From positions 6,076,501-6,140,500 of the forward strand of contig NC_057317.1 of NCBI RefSeq assembly GCF_000687475.1: a stretch of DNA of 64,000 nt. Direction: 5' to 3'. Positions 23,389 through 34,999 of this stretch are shown piece after piece; position 1 is the stretch's first letter; each line of letters starts with the position of its first letter. The position numbers and the translations under genes were made by a program. This stretch comes from Ustilaginoidea virens (lineage: Eukaryota; Ascomycota; Sordariomycetes; Hypocreales; Clavicipitaceae). The notes beneath the pieces are model-generated. The model saw only the letters and a list, made by a program, of their open reading frames with translations, did no database searches and had not been told where the DNA came from.

Positions 23389-25055
23389 AGTCTAAGGTTA
23401 AGGCGTAATTGTATTAGGTTACTATTAGAGCTGAAGTCTATATAAGCGGTAAGTGCAATAGCTAGGGTAAATTATTCGAGCTAGCGGGTATTAAGGACCT
23501 ATTTAATAACCTACTTAGCCGAGTCTTTATTTTTAAGTGCTTAGATAATACTATGCTTATCTAGTATAGGGCGGTTTTAGATATAAAGGGGAGGGTTTCT
23601 AAGATAGTTATTATATTCTAGGATTATATATTCGATGTTTTCTATATTAAGTCTACATTAGTAGTATAGGTAGCAGATAGATAGGACCTTTATTTTATAT
23701 AGGAACTTATTAAGGCCTATTTTTTCTATTCTAAGTTAGGTGAGGAGGGAGGACTTATATTTACGGAGGTTTTTATAGAGGTCTAGTATCTTTTTTGCGG
23801 AGGTAAAATTAGGGGTATATTCGGCAATAGGGCGGTTTTTTATTAGGTATCGTATTTGGGCGAATTGCTATTTAGATTACTATCTCTTTATCTATTTAAA
23901 AGCTAGAAAGTAGGCAGGAGATAGTTTATTATCTTAAAGTAAAATCAAGTCTTTAAGGGCTATATAGTTTAGTATTCTATTCTCAATCGGTCGCCTTTAT
24001 TTATAGGTAGGTCTTTATTATAGCCGAGCCTAAATAATAGTATATATATTAGAGATAAGGTCGGTTATACTACTTTCTTAGGTTCTAGTAAGGAATTATT
24101 ATTAAGCCTAGTTAAGGTAGAGGTCGAATAGGGGGATTACTATTTCAGTTTCTACGATTGTATTAAGTATTACTTAGTAGGCTCCTATAACTATATAGAG
24201 GCTTTTTAACTATTTAGCAGCTAAACTATATATAATACCTCTTACTATTTCTCCTGGCTTAGTAGGAGTATACTAGATTCTAGCTATAAAGGCGATTATA
24301 GTTCTAATAACCTATATATATAGTAGTCGGGCTTTGCGGAATTAGTAATCCTATATAGAGGCTACTAGAGCGATAAGGGCGAGCTTCTACCTTTTTAATT
24401 TCTTTACTATTTAGGCCCTATAGTCAGACTAACTAAATTTACGGTTAATTTCTACTCTAAGGAATCGAGTGTATTATATAGGCTAAATAGTCGTATTACT
24501 AAGTCGTATTATAGAGGTATCTAGTCGGTATTATTTAGTAAAGTATATTAGCTCGCTTTTTGCTAGGTTGAATTTTAGTCTAGCCTCTACCGACTACTTT
24601 TCGCAGATCTTTTATACTTTCGAAAGGGTTGCAATTATATCCTATATTATTTTGCCGTATGCAATTATATTAGTATCATCTGCAAATCCTAAAGTTAATA
24701 AGTTATCTACTATTTTGAGTCTATAGTATAAAGGTATAATATAGAAAAGGAAAAAGACTAAAGAGATCGGAGAGCCTTAGGGCACTCTTATTATAATTAG
24801 GAATCGTTAGGTAGGTTAGCCTTTAAAGAAGATTTTAGCTAAACGCGATATAGTAAAGCCTTAGACCTAGGCTACTATCTATCGGGGGGTACTACTTTAG
24901 AGGAGAAGGTGTATAAGTCTAGTAAAGTTAATAATATCAAATGCTATAGAGATATCTAATTATAGTAGCGATACTATTCCTTTATATTACTAAATAGCCT
25001 TAACTGCTTCTATTAGGGTATATAGTGCTATATCTATTAATCTATTTACTCTATT

Positions 25056-25265
25056 TGTAACGAAGTGGCCCAATTGGGCCCTAAGCGGGTGCCGCGCACA
25101 TCGCCAGGTAAAAACCTACTCTCTTGACCATACGGCCAAAAGAGTACGTATTGTACCAAGTTACCATACTTGGTACAATTGACACCTATATCCCCTTGGC
25201 ACTATGCTGCGCGCATACTCGAGCTTGCCCTTAGTATGATACGGGCGTAGCCCGAATCCTTGACA
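25056..25265 (-). repeat. TRIM 3' LTR
   Basis: This 210-bp terminal repeat contains the palindrome GGCCCAATTGGGCC, a perfect 10-bp stem (TGTACCAAGT/ACTTGGTACA, loop 6) and, at one end, CGGGCGTAGCCCG, a hairpin shared with the Gypsy LTRs here. Confidence 0.85.
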
Positions 25266-25409
25266 TAGCTCCCCTCTCCGCAGCCGGCCATATGATACCA
25301 CGCACCCCCCAGAGGCTAGTAGCATGTCCTCTGTAAGCCCAGATAAGGAGCCCGCTGCACGCACCACATACGGGATTCGAACCTGTGACCTTGGGTAACT
25401 TGGTATAAA
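25266..25409 (-). other. TRIM internal region with tRNA T-arm-like stretch
   Basis: This 144-bp core begins with the polypurine tract (25266-25283, minus strand). On the minus strand it also reads CAGGTTCGAATCCCGTATG at about 25371-25389, a match to the T arm and B box of a tRNA gene. No acceptor or anticodon arm completes a tRNA, so it is not called a tRNA gene. A conventional TGG primer-binding site beside the 5' LTR was not seen. Confidence 0.6.
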
Positions 25410-25619
25410 TGTAACGAAGTGGCCCAATTGGGCCCTAAGCGGGTGCCGCGCATATCGCCAGGTAAAAACCTACTCTCTTAACCATACGGCCAAAAGAGTA
25501 CGTATTGTACCAAGTTACCATACTTGGTACAATTGATACCTATATCCCCTTGGCACTATGCTGCGCGCATACTCGAGCTTGCCCTTAGTATGATACGGGC
25601 GTAGCCCGAATCCTTGACA
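25410..25619 (-). repeat. TRIM 5' LTR
   Basis: This is the second 210-bp direct repeat, ending CCTTGACA. It differs from the left repeat at GCGCACATCG/GCGCATATCG, CTTGACC/CTTAACC and TTGACACC/TTGATACC, all transitions. Confidence 0.85.
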
Positions 25620-28063
25620 CTATTGCCTATTTGCATATCTAGTAGTAATTTCTATTCTTTTATGATTATTATTAATCTCTTTACTATTATAGCTTTAAGG
25701 ACTTTTCTAAGGAGGTTTAGGAGGGATATTAGGCGCTAAGCTCTAGCTCTTTAGTATTCTTTAAGTATTTTACCGGGTTTTCTTAATACTATAATTTTAG
25801 CTTCCTAAAACTATATTAGGTAGTAACCAGTTCTATATATAGCGTTAAGGAGTATTATTAGGGCTTTAATAACCGGTTCTCTATAAGCTTTAAGGAATCC
25901 CGCCGGTATACTATTAGGGCCTAGTGCTTTCTAGCTGGCTATATATTAGAGGGCGTTATAGATATCTACTTTTGAGAATTTATCTTTAGGGGCGAATATT
26001 ATATCGGTAAAATAGGGGAATCGTAGGTCTAAGATATTATTAAGGATAATTATTAATATCGGGAAGAATCTTTCTACTAGTACTTCTGCTTTAGAGGAAT
26101 ACGTTTTTACTTTTTATATTTATACTCTTTCGCCTCTAAAAAGTATAGGGATTTCTCTTAATTCTAAGGGGAGTCTACTATATAGCCGGGCCTATTTCTC
26201 TAAAGACTATAAGTCTGCGTTTTTCGTTATAGCTTTATTGATAGCTTCTCTCTATATCTAGTGCCTTTTTTATTAGATAACCTTAGTTTAATTTATCTCT
26301 ACTCTTTATACTATTAGCTAATTAAGGCTAGTATAGTCTTTTCTCTAATTTCTTATAGCCTTATAGGCTATTATTATAGCTGACTATACTTCTTGAGTCT
26401 ACTATAGGGCCCTTCCTAGCGGTTTAATTCCTCTTTTAGGCGTAGTAATATTAGCGATAGCCTATAGTTAGGTTGTAAGCTATTAGGCGAAAGCATCGAT
26501 CTCTATAGGGGACTAGGGTAGGTATAAGGCATATAGGATAGCTATCCTAATTTCGGCTTTAGTATAAGTAAGGATTTTATTAAGTTTCTTCTATTAGTAT
26601 ATTAGTAGTAGTTTATAAAACTTATCTAGTTTTATTTCTACCTGGATTACCTAAGGGATATAATCGGATCTAGTAATATCTACCCCCCTATAAACTCTAT
26701 ATTAAGGTCGCCTATGCTCTATATATAGTCGATAGTGCTATTATATTTACTTAGGGCTTATTTAGTTATCTCTCCCTATGGTATTATAAAGGTTAGCTTT
26801 TATTTTAATATAAGTTCGAAAAGGGTATTATAGCCTAAGGAGGTTCTATAAGAGCGGTTCTATATAGGGTAATAGATATTAAAATTATTAGTAAAGATAC
26901 TATACGGATGAGGGGGGGTTTAGGCGAATTCCTAAAGGGGGGTAGATTAATTTAGGCAAGGGATTAGGGAGTAAATAGAATAAATATCGGTATTATAAAG
27001 TATAATATAGTATTAGTCTATGCCCAAGTCTATTGCCTAAGAGCTAAAAGTGTGTCTTTTATAGATATAGATTGCTGCGCGTCTACTATAGGCGGCTACT
27101 TAGTATTTACCGAGGCTAGAGTATAGGGGAAGTCTATCTAGGGCCGCGAATTCCTAAAGGGCGATAATATCTAGTTCTGATTTATAGTTAAAGGCAAGGT
27201 ACACTAGTAGTAATTTCTTTTATATATTTTAGTATAGTACCTCTATTATTAGTATTAGGGCTAGGGGGTCGGGGCTCTTGGTGCGTTAGTAGTAATAGGC
27301 TTAGATAAATCGGGTTAGAAAAACATAGCGATATTGCTACTACTATTATTCCTCTTGGGGGCGATAAAGCTTTCTTTATATAATCTGCCGATTTATTTTC
27401 TTAGGGAGTTTTCTCTTAGGGAGTTATTAGTAAGGCGTCTATAGCCCCTATCCTCTAGGATAGGGGGGAAAGGCATTAATAAGGTGCTAGTATTTGCGAA
27501 TTATATTGGTCTAGTGCTATAAGCCTGTCTTATAATATCCTATTGCCGGTTCACTATAGGGTAGAATTAAGATTAAGCCAGATAGGGTCCCTAGTAGTTA
27601 AGGTAGTACTCTCTTTTATTGCTAATAATATTAGGGCAGTCTTTATCTCTATTAGGGTATCTCTCCGTGCTATACTATTTGCATTAAAGGGTCTCCATAT
27701 AGTAATTCGCAATATATCCAAATTTAAAGTATTAATAGCACTATCTTAGATAGATAGTTTCGTTATATAATTCAGCCTTAAAAATTTCTATTTAGTAGAT
27801 AACTCTAGTCTTATAGAGTTGGTTTACTGCTTTTATATTAGTTACTTTAATAATTAGGGGGGCTCTTATTACTTCTTTATAGGGTTTCCTTATAGTAACT
27901 CTACTAATACTAGGGCTATTAGCTTAGGTTAGATTCAATTTAATATTCTTAATAGGGATATTTTTAGAAAATCGGATAGAAAATCTTTTAATAATAATAC
28001 TAAAGGTGCAGACGTTCAGTGCGGCTCCTATACCGAATGCAAAAGGGATTTATATAGTTTCTA

Positions 28064-28091
28064 CAGTAGGTGTTCATTAATGCACGAACAA
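28064..28091 (+). repeat. Tc1 left terminal inverted repeat
   Basis: This repeat begins CAGTAGGTGTTCATTAATGC. Its complement, with a few mismatches, is the right end CAGCGGGGTTCCAATAATGC, split by the solo LTR at 29459. Confidence 0.88.
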
Positions 28092-28204
28092 CCCCATATC
28101 AACACCATCACCATATTATCGCGGAAGAATTCAAATAGCCACAACTTAGGTAATAATGCATTAATTCTAATAAAACAAGATGTGGTAAATAGCCCTGCTT
28201 TTTG

Positions 28205-29357
28205 CGATCAATATTTGGTATACCAACCACATGCGCGAATAACAGCGTGTAAGCGCCGTGGCATTGACTCAATTAGCCTCGTAATCAAGGCCTGTGGTAT
28301 TGCTGCCCACGCTTTTTTAATATATTCAGTCAATTCAGCCTTATGCGCCTCATTCTTTTTAAGATTAGATAGATGAGGGTTAGCAGTTACTAATTCCTGC
28401 TTTAAAGCTTTCCATACATGCTCAATAGGGTTTAAATCAGGCGAATGTGCAGGCCATTCAATCTGGATAATTGTATGCTCAGAAAGCCAATGAGCCGTAC
28501 TAGCGCAAACGTGAATTTTTGCGTTATCTTGCTGGAAAAGCCTTATGCCGTTAAAAATAGGTAAAAGACCTTCAGATAAAGCCTTCTGATAGCTTCGCGC
28601 TGTAAATCCCTTTTTAGCAGACTGTTCATCGCGTTCCATAATAATAATAGGGCTTCGGCCAGTGCGATAAATAGCCCCCCAAGCCATAATAGATAATGGT
28701 GACTTGACATGGCAAGTAAGGTTAATAAGACCCTTATCAAATCGTTCGTGAGGCTTTCGGAATACCCATGTTGGTATATTTAGTACTTGGTTGGCTATAG
28801 AAGTCTCGTCAGAAAAGATAACCTAAGTAGGGTACTATATTAGTAAATAGCTATTAAAAGGGGCTATTTTCAATTATATTTACCTCCATCAATTCTTCGA
28901 CTCTTGGTAACCAATAACGTGCAAAATGAAGCCTATTTGCTGCTGTTTTTTTTGATAGTGGTATTCTTTTTATAGCTTTCCATTTGCGTTGCCAGGTGCC
29001 TCGAAGGCACCGTCGGATGGTTGAGCGGCTTATTCGGCCACCCATAGCGCCAATTAGGGCACTATATGTAATGCTGCGGTTCCTTTTGACAAGAAAAACA
29101 ATATAGCGTTTTTCGGCCTCTGTAAGCTTTGGTGGCCGGCCAGAACGAGGCTTATTTTCTAAAGTTGCATCTTCTTTCCAGCGTTTAAATATCCTATGCG
29201 TGGTTGATGGCGATGTGTTAAATGCGGCAGCTACCGCGCGGTAGGTTTTACCTTGCGATAATTCGGCCACAATAGCAGCTTTTTATACTGGCGAGAATTC
29301 ATGATTCCTTTGACGATTTCCGGATATTTCCGTACCAAAGATACGATTTCCGGGCAT
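28205..29357 (-). pseudogene. Tc1-type transposase, nearly intact
   Basis: This is a cut-and-paste transposase of the DD34E type. The start is ATG at 29357 (MPGNRIFGTE). A paired helix-turn-helix region covers GKTYRAVAAAFNTSPSTTHR and the SGRPPKLTEAEKR linker (29260-29110). The first catalytic Asp is in IFSDET near 28815, the second in QQDNAKIH (near 28530), and the Glu in DLNPIEHVW (near 28425), 34 residues after the second Asp. The end is TGA at 28205-28207. It is broken by one TAA at codon 25, a 1-base shift in a T run near 28862 and two TAG codons just after it. All catalytic residues remain. About 384 codons, normal for the family. Confidence 0.92.
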
Positions 29358-29458
29358 TGTTGTGGTATATTATGGGCGTTGTAATGTAAAGGGTAAAATT
29401 GGTTGAGGCGCGAAGATTACGCGCTATGCGATTTTGTTCGTGCATTATTGGAACCCCG

Positions 29459-29702
29459 TGTCACGGGCTCGGGCTACGCCCGCGCCACAATGTGGCTAGG
29501 ACTCGGGCTGCGCCCGCGTCTAGCCTAAGAAGGGCAATAGACGGAGTCACGGGACTATACTAGGACTCCGATACGTGTCATGATCGGGACATAAATAGAC
29601 TAGATAGAAGGTTCCTACTTAGATCCTTTTCCTTCCTCTTTAGTCTATTTAATACATATCATTGACGCCTATTCGCAGTCGCCCTAGGGCCAGTCCATCA
29701 CA
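29459..29702 (+). repeat. Solo Gypsy LTR inside Tc1
   Basis: This is a 244-bp LTR (TGTCACGGGCTCGGG...CCATCACA) with a perfect 5-bp target duplication ccccg (29454-29458, 29703-29707) and no internal region, so it arose by LTR-LTR recombination. Its closest relative is the 3' LTR of Gypsy H (58966-59209, also 244 bp, opposite strand). Confidence 0.9.
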
Positions 29703-30499
29703 CCCCGCTGTATAATAAAATGGGATATAGCTTCTATAAAGGTAATAACTATATCTCTGCTATAGAGTCGGCGGGCTATAACAGTATTAATACCTCCGGT
29801 AGTAGTATTTACCGCTTTTATAATCTTAATAGGGGTTCTCTATCGTAGGTTCTTAGTAATACTATCTCCTTTAATTATTATTTCGCGGTAAATTCTTAGC
29901 GGTATAGGTAGGGTAGTCGGTCTAGGTAGTGCAGTCATTAGTATGCCTTTAATAGCAATACTAGCCTAGGTCGTTCTAAAGGGGGTCTTTAAGGCAAAAG
30001 CTTTATTTATAGTGCTTTCTACTACTTTTTCTACATTATTAGTTGTAATAAGGTTTAAGTTCGAGTTCGGGGTAGGGTTAGTTTAGTTAATGCGTTTAAT
30101 ACTATCGACCAGGCTAGTGATAGTATTCCATATATTTCCTAACATAGCTGCCGGGATATAGTCTGCGATCTTTTGGTAATACTATTTAAGCAATTCGGTT
30201 TCTTCTCGGGTTCCTGCATTAGTTTATGCGGCATTACCGCTAATTCATCTATAGTTATCGTTAGCAATAGTAATACAGTGGTTATAGTGGCTCGACTCGA
30301 GTCTACCCCTATTTCCTTTATCTAAATCTATAATTTCTATCGCCTCAACTGCGCCTTCCTCCTAGTGCTGATGCGCTATCGGCGGATAGGGTAAGATGAG
30401 GTAAGGAATTAATCTAGTAACTTTTTGACTGTTTTAGGGGTATATTTGCGCCGGTACTAAGGTGCGGGCGAAATCGCGAAAACTCTTTTTTCAAAAGAA

Positions 30500-30948
30500 G
30501 TATAATTATATTCCATTTCTAATAGATACCTATAAGGAAAATAACTATTTGGATGATGACCTTTGGGAATAATTCCGCGAGGATTATAGCGAGTGGAATG
30601 AGGACCTATTTAACCGTATTAACGCCTAGGTCCTACGGCATTTCCGTATAACCTTACGGGAATACGGTGTATATATCGGAGCATCGGGTTCTGCAATATA
30701 CTAACCCTACTTAAATGCTTTTAATAGCAATAAAATCTATAATGGCCTTAAGAGGAAATAACCCGGCAACTTGCTCGTAAGGTATTCTTATCCCGGCTTA
30801 ACCCTATTAGGGAAGCCTTACTACCCATCGGTAATACCGAGTAAGAGATATAAATACTCTAAAATACCCCCTTATAAATACGCATAAGGCCCCTATTACG
30901 GCCCTTATTATCATTATTATGAGCCCTCATAATAGTTATGCGAATACC
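30500..30948 (+). pseudogene. Copia-1 gag N-terminus, copy C
   Basis: This is a gag fragment reading YKENNYLDDDLWE followed by FREDYSEWNEDLFNRIN, then LREYGVYIGASGSAI. It is homologous to the gag of copy B (46250-46450, minus) and of element F (55872 on). Stops are at Gln positions only. The rest of gag resumes at 52463. Confidence 0.8.
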
Positions 30949-31215
30949 TGTTGATATAAACTCGGGGTACCCAGTTATACGTAGGGTCGCGCGCGTGGTA
31001 TTGTATACCGTGAGTTCACTAAGTAAAGGATTTATTTGCTTTACTAATGACTATCTAAGAAAGGTAGGAAAGGAAGCAAAAGAGGGGGAATTATACGATG
31101 TGGCCTCTTTTGTGCGCGTGCCGTAGTCACATGCATCGGCGCGGTCGGGCCGGGCTGCCCGCGTGCCCTACCGGGCACAGGGAAAGTAGCCACATCGTGT
31201 GCAGCGGTGCGCGGC
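30949..31215 (-). repeat. 3' LTR of D, first part
   Basis: This is 267 bp beginning TGTTGATATAAACTCGG, interrupted by X after gcggc. It continues at 49978-50028; together they make 318 bp, equal to the other LTR of D. Confidence 0.88.
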
Positions 31216-31411
31216 TGTCAGAATGCACAGGGAAAATGCGATAATAGTTGATTGAAGGAACCAAGTCCCTTCGAAGAGACTTGTGTTCCCAGCTATTTAT
31301 AGTGGGATAAGGGGTACCCCTAAGGGCCTACTGATCTAGGGGGAACTCTATGCATCCGACCTCAGACATAATAGATATCCATATTACAGACAAGCCAATT
31401 TCCCTCTAATA
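31216..31411 (-). repeat. 3' LTR of X
   Basis: This 196-bp LTR starts TGTCAGAATGCACAGGG and ends CTCTAATA (from CTCCAACA). It is near-identical to 49777-49972. Confidence 0.9.
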
Positions 31412-31599
31412 CACCCCCTCAGGATATGCTTTCTTAAGGATATCCTGCCATATAGCTAAACTCAGTGCAAAGCAAGATAACAAGTAGAAATATTAATCTA
31501 CTAAAAACCGTTGTGCGCAAAAATAATGGTGCCCTTATTGAATAGGCTACCTATACAGGGGTAAATTGGCCCAATAGCATATATACAGAGTAAGAAAAC

Positions 31600-33377
31600 A
31601 GTAATAAACCGTAGATTCCATTTTTCTATAGGAAATAAGTGCAGCTGTTGAAAAGCCCCTTCTAATCTGATTTTTTAGGGCGTTATTTAGTCCTTCTGAG
31701 GCTCTGCCTTACCACTAATATTAGTATCGTGAGACTGCGGTCTGGCGTCGTAGGATCCCTTTAAAATAATGAGCCTAAGCTGGCGGCGGAAGACTTCAAA
31801 TTTCTGGCCTATTAGAGGCTTTATAAAACTGTTAGCAACTATATCGCCCGTTGGAACCTATATAATATCGATTATTCCTTTCTAAACCTCCTAGCGCAAC
31901 TAATAATGATGAATATCTATATAACGAAGCCGTATTACAAGCTTAAAGAATTCCTCCTTTAATAGGCGAATGGTCTAGATGTTGTTGTATTAAATTATAG
32001 GGATATCGGCATATAATTGGAGCTTAACTTCCTCGTATAATCTCTTAAAGGCGATGACCTCCTTTGCCGTATAAGATATCGCAAGAAGCTCTACCTCTAT
32101 TAATGATATCGTAATAGTATCCTATTGACCTGATTTATATATAATCGGGCCACTAAAGAGCTTAATTATATAGCTCTGACTGCTTTATCGCGTTGTGATA
32201 TCGTTGGCATAGGAAGCATTAGAAAATGCCTCTATTTCTGTTATATCGGCCTGGAATTCTATCGCGGTATTCTTTTACGTATAGCCGTAATCGAGTGCCT
32301 TCTTTGCGGCTTATAAATAGTCGGGACCCGGATTTTAAAGGAATCTTAATAGCTGCGATCTAATATAGCCTAGTTCAGGCCTTATAATTATGATCGGATA
32401 TACTAATAAGCCTACTATCGATTGGTATCGCTTTATATCGTATAGTTTAGCTATTCTATCGAATGCCTTAAGTCTTATAGCGTATAGCAGGTGCTCTAGA
32501 AGGCGGTCCTTAGTATTATTAAATGCGGTAAGGTTATATTTTATCGCCAGCTTATCGAAATAAGCCCTCTATATAAGCTATAACTTTCTAGCTGTGCGGT
32601 TGCGAATAACCTTAATTACTAGGAATTATTGTAGCTCGCCGAGATCCTTAATCTTAAATGCCGCTATTAATGCCGTATAGAATAATTCGAATGCCTCTAT
32701 TCGTAACTTATAATAAAGCATAATTAGGTTATTAACGTAGAAGAATATAATGAGGAAGCTAGTAATAAAGATATAAGGGTCCTTACAGACCTATTTAAAG
32801 CCTCTATGCAATAGAAATCGTAATAACTCTTTAAACTATAGTAGCAGAGACCTTCGAAGCCTATATAGGGCACGCAATAACCTAATGAATGTGAAGTTAT
32901 TATAAAATCCGTTAGGTTGCTTATAATAGATAGTCTCGTTAAGTGGTGTATTGAGAAAAGCCGTAATAAAGTTATATTAGTGCGTTTCTAGGTTAAAGAA
33001 GCATATTAATACCATAAGAAGCCGAAATATACATACCGTAAGCGCTACTACCTAGGTATTATGAAGATTATAGGGTTATTGATTATTACGAATGCATAAT
33101 CGTACCTTATAACCGGTGAGATACCTATCTTAGTCCCATTTGTAGGTAAATACCTACTTTAGGTCTAATAGCTTGATCTAAGGGTCGATAGATGAATCAT
33201 TTCGTTAAATAATACACTTAATCTCCCCATTTGTGACTTTCGAATATTCTTTTTCGCGGCAGTAATAAATTCCTCGCGCTTAGGGTGCTTTTTAAGCTCC
33301 CTTTATATCGCCGGCTTTTTAGGTATATTCGTAATATATAGTGCCTCTATTATAGCTAAAGGCTTTACGATAGAAGC
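31600..33377 (-). pseudogene. X reverse transcriptase (part) and RNase H
   Basis: This is the C-terminal pol of X. The RNase H part reads SQSYIIKLFSGPI and, further on, a Leu-Ile-Glu-Val-Glu stretch near 32100-32080 where the family has the catalytic Glu. RT is recognised near 32700-32760 by Phe-Tyr-Val-Asn-Asn-Leu-Ile, the FVDDLI block with both Asp turned to Asn. The frame then runs into Gypsy-1 at 33377 and resumes at 39025. It carries many TAG/TAA. Confidence 0.78.
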
Positions 33378-33632
33378 TGTCACGGACTCGGGCTATGCCC
33401 GTATTATGGATTGACTGAGGCTCGGGCTGCGCCCGTGCCTAGTCCGGAACGGATAATATAAGGTAGACGCGCGGGCCTATAAGGGCAATATTAGGGCTCT
33501 AGCCCGCGCTACATACGGATGTATATAGACTGCGGAAGGGACCCGATTCGGACTCTTCTCCTTTCCTCCTTAGTTTTATTAATATATCCGATTGATGCCT
33601 ATTCGCAGTCGCCCTAGGGCCAGTCCGTCACA
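33378..33632 (+). repeat. 5' LTR of Gypsy-1
   Basis: This 255-bp LTR starts TGTCACGGACTCGGG and ends AGTCCGTCACA. It contains two CGGGCT(A/G)(T/C)GCCCG hairpins and a 3' block shared with the 244-bp Gypsy LTRs of this window. Confidence 0.93.
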
Positions 33633-33684
33633 ATTAATAAAACTTTCTCAACCCTTATTGTTATATCTTATATAACTGCCGATA

Positions 33685-34930
33685 ATGGATATAGACCCCT
33701 TACAGAATATTACAGGCTCGGACGATGCCTAATGCGCCCCCACTCGATAATAGGCCGCATAACTAGAGTCAATTACGAATGCGATAGAAGTACTTAATAC
33801 AAGGTTCTAAGAATAGCTATCCTAAAGCTAAAAGAGCGAGCGCTAGATACGCGCCCAGGCCGAGCAGATTGAGCATCAGATATAGGCTCTTATCGACTAA
33901 ATATAGTAATAACTATCGTTAATACCTATATTAACCTTAGACCGATCTTAGACCAACTCTATTTTAATCCCGGAGGAAACCCGATAAAAATATAAGCTAA
34001 TACCAGTTAGGGAACCCTTTAATAGCAAAAAGGCTATATTTACCGTATAGAAGACCTTTATAGAGCATAAGTTGGAAATCAATCGAGACTTTATTAATAA
34101 TAATAAGACCTAATAGATATTTATCTACTAAAACCTCTTGGCTATAATCTAATCCTAAATAGCAGTATTCTTTAAGAACGGTACAGCCTCCTATTACTAC
34201 CCTATAGCCTTTTTTAATTACCTATAGCGACTCTTTAAGGATCTGCATTAGGAGGAATACGTAATCACTAAGCTTAAGTATACCCTCTATTAGATACCGA
34301 AAGAACCCTTCTCAGCCTTCTTTATATACTTTAAGGAAAAATTAGCATTAATAGGGGGGCTTAATTAGCCTGAGTCGGTAAAGCTAGAAATGCTCTAATC
34401 CGCCCTTAACCCTTATATATCGGAAAAGATTATCGGCCTAAGGGTCTCCTATAAAGACTATAATATAGCTATTATACAATACCGTAAAATCGCTATCGAC
34501 CTAAAGATAAGCTTTACCGCGAAACGCTATACAGATCCTTATCGGAATTATAATAATAACGCCTAGGACCCGCAGGCGATCGCTTAGGATAAGGATAGTA
34601 ATACGCCTATAATAGGCATTAATAAGCTAGGTTTAAAGGGCAAAAAGAAGTTATCCGCTAAAAGGGCAGTATAGGTTTTAAAAGAGGCCCTTAAGGAGCA
34701 CTACCAGAAATCACTTTATACCTAATACGGGGATACCGGCTATAAAATGCCGGAATATAAGCTAAGGCCGGCCTAGCCTCCACCAGAGATAACTATAGCT
34801 TCTATAGACCTAAAGGCTATAAAAGCCTCGCGAATCGCCGAGCTTAAAGATAGCGATAATAGCGATTCCTAGGGGAAAGATTAGCCTTTAAGCTAAATCT
34901 TACAAGAGGGCTTAAAAAACGCACCTAACC
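33685..34930 (+). pseudogene. Gypsy-1 gag
   Basis: This is the decayed capsid precursor starting at ATG 33685 (MDIDPLQNITG). It shows a coiled, Gln/Glu-rich N-terminus and a capsid-like core with AIFTVQKTFIEHKLEINRDF and GGLNQPESVKLEMLQSALNP. A basic region near 34560-34680 precedes a Pro-rich stretch. Stops are TAG/TAA at Gln positions. No zinc knuckle was seen. The pol frame is shifted by -1 relative to gag, as in elements that use -1 frameshifting, though an indel would look the same. Confidence 0.75.
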
Positions 34931-34999
34931 CCTAGCCAGATTACGATAGGAATACTACATAAAGGAGATTAATAATATTAAGGACCGTATAGATAGACA

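Larger units (their letters stand above)
25056..25619 (-). mobile_element. TRIM-like miniature LTR element
   Basis: Two direct 210-bp repeats with TG...CA ends (TGTAACGAAG...CCTTGACA) flank only 144 bp, and the whole is bordered by a 5-bp duplication ctatt. This is the structure of a terminal-repeat retrotransposon in miniature. A polypurine tract on the minus strand (GCGGAGAGGGGAGC) beside the left repeat gives the orientation. No coding capacity. The repeats differ at about three transitions, so insertion is recent, after most RIP of the host LINE. Confidence 0.85.
23400..27260 (-). pseudogene. LINE ORF2, second copy, interrupted by TRIM
   Basis: This is the endonuclease-RT polyprotein of the inverted LINE. 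The catalytic Phe-Ala-Asp-Asp is intact on the minus strand near 24672-24690. The endonuclease lies toward 26600-27260. The TRIM-like element sits within the RT part, between TSD copies ctatt at 25051-25055 and 25620-25624. Numerous TAG/TAA interrupt the frame. Confidence 0.82.
28064..29710 (-). mobile_element. Tc1/mariner DNA transposon
   Basis: This DNA transposon has 28-bp terminal inverted repeats (28064-28091 CAGTAGGTGTTCATTAATGC..., and 29434-29458 continued at 29708-29710) and a TA target duplication (28062-28063, 29711-29712). It carries one transposase gene on the minus strand. A solo LTR has inserted 3 bp from its right end. Without that insertion the transposon is about 1.4 kb. CA and TG are frequent, so RIP damage is slight. 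Confidence 0.93.
27300..30350 (-). pseudogene. LINE ORF1, second copy, interrupted by Tc1
   Basis: This is the Gag-like ORF of the inverted LINE, including the region of the zinc knuckle near 27700-27760. The Tc1 element splits it at 28062-29712 (TA duplications). Past the Tc1 the sequence resumes at TAATAAAATGGGATA, matching the complement of the first LINE near 15425. An open plus-strand stretch at 27543-27749 is an antisense shadow and not a gene. Confidence 0.75.
23389..30490 (-). mobile_element. Tad-like LINE, second copy, inverted
   Basis: This full-length LINE on the minus strand faces the first LINE 3' end to 3' end across the 1.9-kb units. It is interrupted by a TRIM-like element (25056-25619) and a Tc1 transposon (28064-29710). 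Both interruptions can be removed exactly using their target duplications, giving a sequence co-linear with 14657-19576. RIP damage is as heavy as in the first copy. Confidence 0.88.

Noticed and set aside
25371..25389. tRNA gene
   Set aside because: Only a T-arm-like piece is present; acceptor and anticodon arms cannot be paired around it.
28080..28376. 98-codon plus-strand open frame
   Set aside because: It is the antisense shadow of the transposase C-terminus.
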